The translations under genes were made by a program, and so were the position numbers. From the NCBI GenBank assembly GCA_002699335.1, contig PACG01000006.1, positions 1-20,786 on the forward strand: a stretch of DNA of 20,786 nt, in the 5' to 3' direction. The stretch comes from Candidatus Poribacteria bacterium. Lineage in GTDB: Bacteria > Poribacteria > WGA-4E > UBA9662. The notes beneath the pieces are model-generated. The model did not search any database. It was not told where the DNA came from and saw only the letters and a program-made list of their open reading frames with translations. Shown here one piece after another: positions 16,961 to 20,786 of the stretch (positions within the stretch are counted from its first letter, which is position 1; every line of letters begins with the position of its first letter).

Positions 16961-18061
16961 ATGCCTGAGAATCCTCGTCAGTTTGATACCCATCGATCAA
17001 CAGCCATCGTCAATGAAAATCGATTTGTCTTGCTCTCCTTCGCTGGACTGGCAAAAGTTTCCCTGCAGGAGCTAAAAAACCAGTCCGATTCATCGGTTGA
17101 GGTAACCCGACTCCCCAACTACGATCTGGTAGAGCTAGTTCTGACACCAGCCGAGATTGACAACCTACCTCGTCTGCGAACGGTAGAAGATGTCTTTTGG
17201 AAAATGGGTTCTTTTCCCGTCAGCAAGAAGAGTGACCTAACTAAGCTTACTTCACTAATTCAAAAAGATCTGTTATTAAAAGGGTTAGCACTTAAAAATC
17301 GGTTGTTTCATCCTAAGAAACCGAAGCAACCGAACTTCAACTGTTTTGTTAAACAGGATCGAGATAGATCCATCTATCGCAAAGAGATCGCCAACAAAAT
17401 GGTGTCAACGATTGCCACCATTTTTCCCAAATGGAAAATTCGCGATCCGGCTTCGGTTGAGCTGTGGGGTTTTTACATACAGCATCGACTTCATCTGGCG
17501 TTCCGCCTGTCGGACAACCGGATGCGTTATCGGGCACAAAGGCCATTTTCTCGACCCGGTGCTCTACGACCCACTATTGCCGCGGCCCTGATACAGACGG
17601 CCAACCCGTTGCCGAGCGAAACCGTTGTCGATCCAATGTGTGGCACAGGTGCAATCCTGGCTGAAGGGATAACCTTTCAAAAGAGGGCAACCTTCATTGG
17701 TGGAGATTCCGACCCAGAGGCACTTGTGTCCGCTAAGCAACGACTATGGAAACACGATCTTTGTCTACGAGAGTGGGATGCTACCCAACTTCCATTGGAA
17801 CCATCCTCGATCGACTGTTTCGTCTGCAATCTGCCGTTCGGTCAGCAGTACTCAACAGCAGGCAATAACCGGGATCTGTATCCACGGCTGGTTAGTAACT
17901 GGCTTACCCGGTTGAAACCTAAAGGGAGAATCGTGTTATTAACAGCAGATACCAAAACCATGGAAAAAATCCTGGGTCAGCTAGATTTAAGATGGCAAGC
18001 TAGTTGGAAAGTCAAAGTCCTAGGTACCTGGGCAACAACCTATCGAATCTGGAAAGAGTAA
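16961..18061 (+). CDS. THUMP-domain RNA guanine-N2 methyltransferase (TrmN/Trm14-like)
   Basis: SAM-dependent RNA methyltransferase of 366 aa. The N-terminal half (about 20-190) has the ferredoxin-like plus THUMP arrangement. It starts VLLSFAGLAKVSLQELKN and includes FNCFVKQDRDRSIYRKEIAN and LWGFYIQHRLHLAFRLSDNR. The C-terminal Rossmann-fold catalytic domain begins LRPTIAAALI. It has SAM motif I DPMCGTGAILAEG (224-236), acidic motif II GGDSDPEAL, and motif IV NLPFGQQ (290-296), the N-x-P-F/Y form for exocyclic-amine methylation. This matches Trm14/TrmN, which makes m2G at tRNA position 6. The other possible target is 23S rRNA, as for RlmL, but that protein is longer. ATG at 16961 is preferred to the adjoining TTG at 16958. 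No strong ribosome-binding site is visible. Divergent from the outer-membrane gene. Confidence 0.87.
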   Translation: MPENPRQFDTHRSTAIVNENRFVLLSFAGLAKVSLQELKNQSDSSVEVTRLPNYDLVELVLTPAEIDNLPRLRTVEDVFWKMGSFPVSKKSDLTKLTSLIQKDLLLKGLALKNRLFHPKKPKQPNFNCFVKQDRDRSIYRKEIANKMVSTIATIFPKWKIRDPASVELWGFYIQHRLHLAFRLSDNRMRYRAQRPFSRPGALRPTIAAALIQTANPLPSETVVDPMCGTGAILAEGITFQKRATFIGGDSDPEALVSAKQRLWKHDLCLREWDATQLPLEPSSIDCFVCNLPFGQQYSTAGNNRDLYPRLVSNWLTRLKPKGRIVLLTADTKTMEKILGQLDLRWQASWKVKVLGTWATTYRIWKE

Positions 18062-18065
18062 AATA

Positions 18066-18083
18066 AAGCGAACATTTTCGCTT
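18066..18083 (+). terminator. Small hairpin after the methyltransferase gene
   Basis: AAGCGAA, loop CATT, then TTCGCTT form a perfect seven-base-pair stem five bases after the methyltransferase stop codon. No run of T follows (ATATTCGCC), so it is at best a weak terminator or an mRNA-end structure. Confidence 0.3.
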
Positions 18084-18158
18084 ATATTCGCCACGCATGA
18101 TTCGATTTGGTGAATGTAACGCATGAGTTAATATGTTGAGCATCAGGAGGAGTAAATC

Positions 18159-19151
18159 ATAGGCAATTCAACCCCAACTTACCGTACAGCCTTAGTTGGC
18201 TGTGGCGGACGTGGAATGGCTTTGTTGCGAACTGCCGATCAAATTAATCGTATTCAGTTTGTGGCGGCCTCTGATCTAAACGGTATTAATTTCGACCAAC
18301 TAACGTCAGCAGGAATTCCGGTCTATCGGGATCTTGAACAGATGCTAGAAAGGGAGTCAGTAGATCTTGTGATCGTAGCAACACCGATTACCACGCACTA
18401 TCGAGTTGCTACGCAGGTGTTATCATTCCCGATAACAGGCCTCTACTTAGAGAAATCAATGGCCACTAGGCTTTGGGAAGCAGATGATTTAATCTCCAGA
18501 GCAGAAGAGGCTGGGATATTCTTTGTCGTCGGCCATCAACTGCGTTACACGCCTTCCTGGGCTGGCGTCAAGAATATGATTCAAGAGAATGTCATCGGGA
18601 AGATTAACTATATCCGAGCTCACCGTGGCGCAGCCTTACTAACACACCACACCCACCAAACTGATCTGATGCGTTACTATTTGGACGATGTGCCCGTTTC
18701 CTGGGTCTTAGGCCAACTCCATCGGGACGGTTCTCATTTGTCGGAAGGTCTGGAATCTGAGATGCAGGCCTTAGGGTTTGTGCAGTTTGAAAATGGAGTT
18801 AGCGGCATAATCGAATCAGGACAGTACAATCCATCGGCCGGTAACCATCTGATGCTAATCGGTGAAAAGGGAGAAATTCGAGTCGGTTCAAGTGCCCGCT
18901 TTCGCAATGTAGACACCGGTGGTGAGTGGCAACCGCTTCCACAGTACGATCAACCACATATCTTTGAATCGTTTTTAGAATGGATTGGGGGTGGGGAGGA
19001 ACATCGCTGTTCTGCTCGAAAAGGGCGCGATACGTTAGAGGTATTGTTGTCGATTTATGAATCCTGTCGCCAACGCCGACGGATTGAACTTCCTTTACAG
19101 GAACGTGGGAATGCACTGGAAGAAATGGTAAATGGAGGAATCTTACCTTAA
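18159..19151 (+). CDS. Gfo/Idh/MocA family oxidoreductase with ATA in the start position
   Basis: NAD(P)-dependent dehydrogenase of about 330 aa; substrate unknown. Reading from 18159, the N-terminus is xGNSTPTYRTALVGCGGRGM, which contains the complete Rossmann GxGxxG-type motif. It is followed by VAASDLNG, the EKSMA version of the E-K-P motif, GHQLRYTP, and the H..D motif region HHTHQTDLMRYYLDD. The first in-frame ATG, at 18216, falls inside the cofactor motif (the final M above). Starting there would remove the GCGGRG loop, and it has no ribosome-binding site. In contrast, AGGAGGAG at 18145-18152 sits six bases before an ATA codon at 18159, with a TAA at 18153 closing the frame upstream. 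The true start is therefore ATA, or an ATG that has mutated. The rest of the frame is uninterrupted. A sugar-acid or inositol role is only a family-level guess. Confidence 0.85.
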   Translation: MGNSTPTYRTALVGCGGRGMALLRTADQINRIQFVAASDLNGINFDQLTSAGIPVYRDLEQMLERESVDLVIVATPITTHYRVATQVLSFPITGLYLEKSMATRLWEADDLISRAEEAGIFFVVGHQLRYTPSWAGVKNMIQENVIGKINYIRAHRGAALLTHHTHQTDLMRYYLDDVPVSWVLGQLHRDGSHLSEGLESEMQALGFVQFENGVSGIIESGQYNPSAGNHLMLIGEKGEIRVGSSARFRNVDTGGEWQPLPQYDQPHIFESFLEWIGGGEEHRCSARKGRDTLEVLLSIYESCRQRRRIELPLQERGNALEEMVNGGILP

Positions 19152-19174
19152 TTTTGATCGGTAGAATCTCCGAG

Positions 19175-19286
19175 ATGACAAGAGAGAGAGCTAAACTACA
19201 TCGATATTTGTGCGGGTTGTTGATCAGGTTACGATCGTGGCCATATAGGGGTTATTTTCTAGTACTTTACTATGGAATTTTTTTTT
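19175..19286 (+). other. Out-of-frame membrane/lipoprotein leader of the esterase gene
   Basis: The frame from ATG 19175 reads MTRERAKLHRYL, then LRSWPYRGYFLVLYYGIFF, a basic N-terminus followed by a hydrophobic stretch. At the T9 tract it runs out of frame and ends at 19337-19339. With one extra T it would continue as GIFFLGCHREVSVQQ into the esterase. That would place a lipobox-like FLGC at the end of the hydrophobic stretch. The leader is therefore best read as the first exon-like part of the esterase gene, separated by a one-base slip. Confidence 0.6.
19278..19286 (+). repeat. T9 homopolymer tract at the leader-esterase junction
   Basis: Nine consecutive T residues lie exactly where the leader frame and the esterase frame must join. 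Ten would put them in one frame. Tracts of this length are prone to replication slippage and to transcriptional slippage by RNA polymerase. They are also a common place for sequencing error. Confidence 0.75.
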
Positions 19287-20115
19287 GGGTTGCCATCGGG
19301 AGGTCAGTGTTCAGCAGAACATCGTTTATCGTCAGGTAGGTGATACCCAACTGGAACTAGATCTCTATTTCCCGCCATCTAAACCGAAGAATCCTCGACC
19401 GGCAGTGATTGTCCTTCACGGTGGTGCTTGGCGCCACGGCGACAAAGGAGATATGATGGAAGTGGCGATCAAGTTAGCCAAACGAGGCTATGTCGTCGCA
19501 TCGGTAGGATACCGTTTCGCCCCAGCTTGGCCGTTTCCGGCCCAGCTGGAAGATGTACAAGCAGCGGTTCGCTGGTTACGCCAACACGCCAAAGAATATC
19601 AAATTGAACCAGAAAAAATCGGCGGATTGGGTGCTTCGGCTGGGGCGCATTTGGTTGCCTTGCTCGGCTTAGTAGATGATGAATCTCAGTCAGTGAGTAG
19701 CAAGGTCGCTTGTGTGGTAAGCCTGGCAGTCCCGGCCGACCTACGATTGCCGACTTGCCGGGCGGAATTGGCTGATTCACCTGAACTGGAGGTGGTAGAA
19801 CAATGGTTGCTTGACTTTATCGGTCATCCTTATAACGCCGAGACCGACCAACTGTGGCGGGCGGCCTCTCCACTGTTTCACGTAAGAACCGGAGCTGCCC
19901 CCTTTTTTATGATTCACGGCGCTGTTGACCAGGTCGTTTCGATCAAGCAGTCGGAAGCGTTGCTCAAAGCCTTAAAAGCCAATCGGGTGAAGGTTGAGCT
20001 CCGCCCAATTCCGGATCTAGGCCATAGTCTGGATGTCAAACCCAAAGTACTATATCGGTTTTGGCAAGCAATCAGGGCTTCGTTTCGGTTCTTGGACCAA
20101 CACCTCAAAAAGTAA
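19285..20115 (+). CDS. Alpha/beta hydrolase, BD-FAE/carboxylesterase-like
   Basis: Esterase-type hydrolase of 276 aa in this frame. The oxyanion-hole motif is VIVLHGGAWRHGD (41-53), the nucleophile elbow is GLGASAGAHL (114-123, Ser118), the likely acid is Asp215 in HGAVDQVV, and the histidine is His247 in PDLGHSLD. The HGGAW plus GxSxG pair places it with acetyl-xylan or feruloyl esterases and carboxylesterases of the lipase class (BD-FAE/DLH-type). The opening IVYRQVGDTQLELDLYFPP is the usual first strand of such secreted esterases. The only start in frame is TTG at 19285, inside the T9 tract and without a ribosome-binding site, which argues that the real start is in the leader frame at 19175. 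It follows the oxidoreductase after a short gap. Removal of acyl groups from sugars is inferred. Confidence 0.85.
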   Translation: MGCHREVSVQQNIVYRQVGDTQLELDLYFPPSKPKNPRPAVIVLHGGAWRHGDKGDMMEVAIKLAKRGYVVASVGYRFAPAWPFPAQLEDVQAAVRWLRQHAKEYQIEPEKIGGLGASAGAHLVALLGLVDDESQSVSSKVACVVSLAVPADLRLPTCRAELADSPELEVVEQWLLDFIGHPYNAETDQLWRAASPLFHVRTGAAPFFMIHGAVDQVVSIKQSEALLKALKANRVKVELRPIPDLGHSLDVKPKVLYRFWQAIRASFRFLDQHLKK

Positions 20116-20148
20116 AATCTAAGAGCGAACGATATCTTTTTGATAGAT

Positions 20149-20188
20149 AAAATAAAAAAAGACCGATGTATCGAATGATACATCGGTC
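20149..20188 (-). terminator. Rho-independent terminator of the RRM gene
   Basis: GACCGATGTATC (20161-20172), loop GAAT, GATACATCGGTC (20177-20188) form a perfect 12-base-pair stem. Read on the minus strand, it is followed by a run of seven T. It lies 27 bases after the stop of the RRM gene. On the plus strand a shorter A/T-rich tail follows, so it may also end esterase transcripts. Confidence 0.92.
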
Positions 20189-20215
20189 AAAATTAAATAC
20201 GGAATTAGTTGTGGC

Positions 20216-20536
20216 TTAGTACCGGGAATCGTAATCGTCGCGGTCACCACCGTAGCCGCCACCACCGCCACCACCGCCGCCGCGAGGACGGTCTTCGCGT
20301 GGACGTGCTTGGTTGACCTTGAGCGGCCGACCCAAAAGATCTTTTCCGTCTAGTTCTTCAATTGCTTTCTGCCCTTCTTCATCATTCGGCATTTCTACAA
20401 ATCCGAATCCTTTAGATCTCCCACTATACCTATCAAAAATAATGGTGGCAGAATCTACTGTACCAAGGGTTTCAAAGACTTCTAGCAGATCTTCATCTGA
20501 TGCTTGATACGAAATGTTTCCGACGTAAATGTTCAT
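20216..20536 (-). CDS. Gly-rich RRM RNA-binding protein
   Basis: Single-RRM RNA-binding protein of 106 aa. RNP2 is IYVGNI (3-8) and RNP1 is KGFGFVEM (42-49), with the aromatic residues that stack on RNA bases in place (Tyr4, Phe43, Phe45). The fold closes with GRPLKVNQARPRED (69-82). The tail is Gly-rich (86-97, nine consecutive Gly) and ends with an acidic GDRDDYDSRY segment. This architecture is that of bacterial Rbp proteins best known from cyanobacteria, where several are cold-induced and act as RNA chaperones. A similar role is inferred. The start is ATG at 20536 with AAAGGG seven bases upstream. A consensus promoter and a strong terminator flank it, so it is a single-gene unit. The leader RNA is about 100 bases, long enough for cold-shock-type control. 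Confidence 0.93.
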   Translation of the reverse strand: MNIYVGNISYQASDEDLLEVFETLGTVDSATIIFDRYSGRSKGFGFVEMPNDEEGQKAIEELDGKDLLGRPLKVNQARPREDRPRGGGGGGGGGYGGDRDDYDSRY

Positions 20537-20643
20537 TAGTTTCCCTTTACCGGCTTTTTAACTGGCAACGTTTCTTCCAAAGAGAAAGAGTAAAATCTGA
20601 AAGTTTAAGCGGTTAGCCTATGACCTACTTACACTTCTGATAG

Positions 20644-20673
20644 ATTATAAACAAGAGTCTATAGGAGTGTCAA
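20644..20673 (-). promoter_or_regulatory. Consensus sigma-70 promoter of the RRM gene
   Basis: On the minus strand, a perfect TTGACA (20668-20673) and a perfect TATAAT (20644-20649) are separated by 18 bases. Transcription should start near 20637, leaving a 5' leader of about 100 bases before the ATG at 20536. It is the clearest promoter in the window and suggests strong expression. The remaining sequence to 20786 shows no gene. Confidence 0.85.
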
Positions 20674-20786
20674 ACAAAAAATGGGGTTTTCCGGCTGTTT
20701 ATGAGGCTATTCCCTAATTTTATGAACATAGGCTATCTATAGTTCTGATCATTTAAATTGGAATCTTAGGACAAAATGTGAAGGTA

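Noticed and set aside
20260..20285. CCACCACCGCC-type microsatellite as a regulatory repeat
   Set aside because: It is the coding sequence of the polyglycine tail of the RRM protein.
1..20786. tRNA genes or CRISPR arrays
   Set aside because: No T-loop-like motif with a matching acceptor stem and no regularly spaced direct repeat was seen by eye. A covariance-model scan was not possible.

Overview
The window looks like a chromosomal segment of a Gram-negative bacterium: it encodes an Omp85-type outer-membrane barrel, Sec signal peptides and lipobox-like leaders. Most of it is of medium G+C. The gene mix (Gfo/Idh/MocA oxidoreductases, a beta-hydroxyacid dehydrogenase, a bacterial caspase-like protein, secreted beta-propeller proteins, a 7TM class III cyclase) resembles genomes of uncultured, often symbiotic lineages such as Poribacteria. 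That assignment is a guess from gene content, because no taxonomic marker gene is present. No rRNA, recognisable tRNA, CRISPR array or phage module was seen.

The layout alternates intact genes with decaying ones. Positions 1-1845 hold two dead minus-strand genes: an unidentified enzyme-like gene running off the left edge, and an ISXO2-like (IS1595 family) transposase. An intact Gfo/Idh/MocA oxidoreductase (2368-3624) follows, then a pentapeptide-repeat remnant, an intact small membrane protein (3865-4470), a multiply frameshifted beta-propeller gene (4491-6598), a frameshifted cupin-like gene (6807-7690) and an IS1634-like transposase fragment (7861-8387).

Positions 8408-12137 are intact: a 3-hydroxyisobutyrate-dehydrogenase-like enzyme, a membrane adenylate cyclase and a dUTPase. 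Positions 12288-13140 hold two broken genes, the second a secreted caspase-like protease that keeps its Cys motif. These abut a clearly G+C-richer block (about 13144-14350) with a truncated gene and an intact UlaG-like metallo-hydrolase, probably acquired DNA.

From 14794 to the right edge the genes are mostly intact. There is an outer-membrane barrel plus TPR operon, a THUMP-type RNA methyltransferase, and a second Gfo/Idh/MocA oxidoreductase whose natural start codon reads ATA. Next is an esterase whose membrane leader lies in another frame across a T9 tract. Last is a Gly-rich RRM protein with a consensus sigma-70 promoter and a near-perfect terminator.

The two most interesting signals are the T9 tract, which could switch the esterase between lipoprotein and leaderless forms, and the ATA start codon. 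No wholly new multi-gene system is evident. The broad pattern is active gene loss (insertion sequences, secreted enzymes, a caspase) around maintained metabolic, signalling and RNA genes. Sequencing error is the main alternative for the frameshifts, though in-frame stops and lost motif residues argue against it for most of them.
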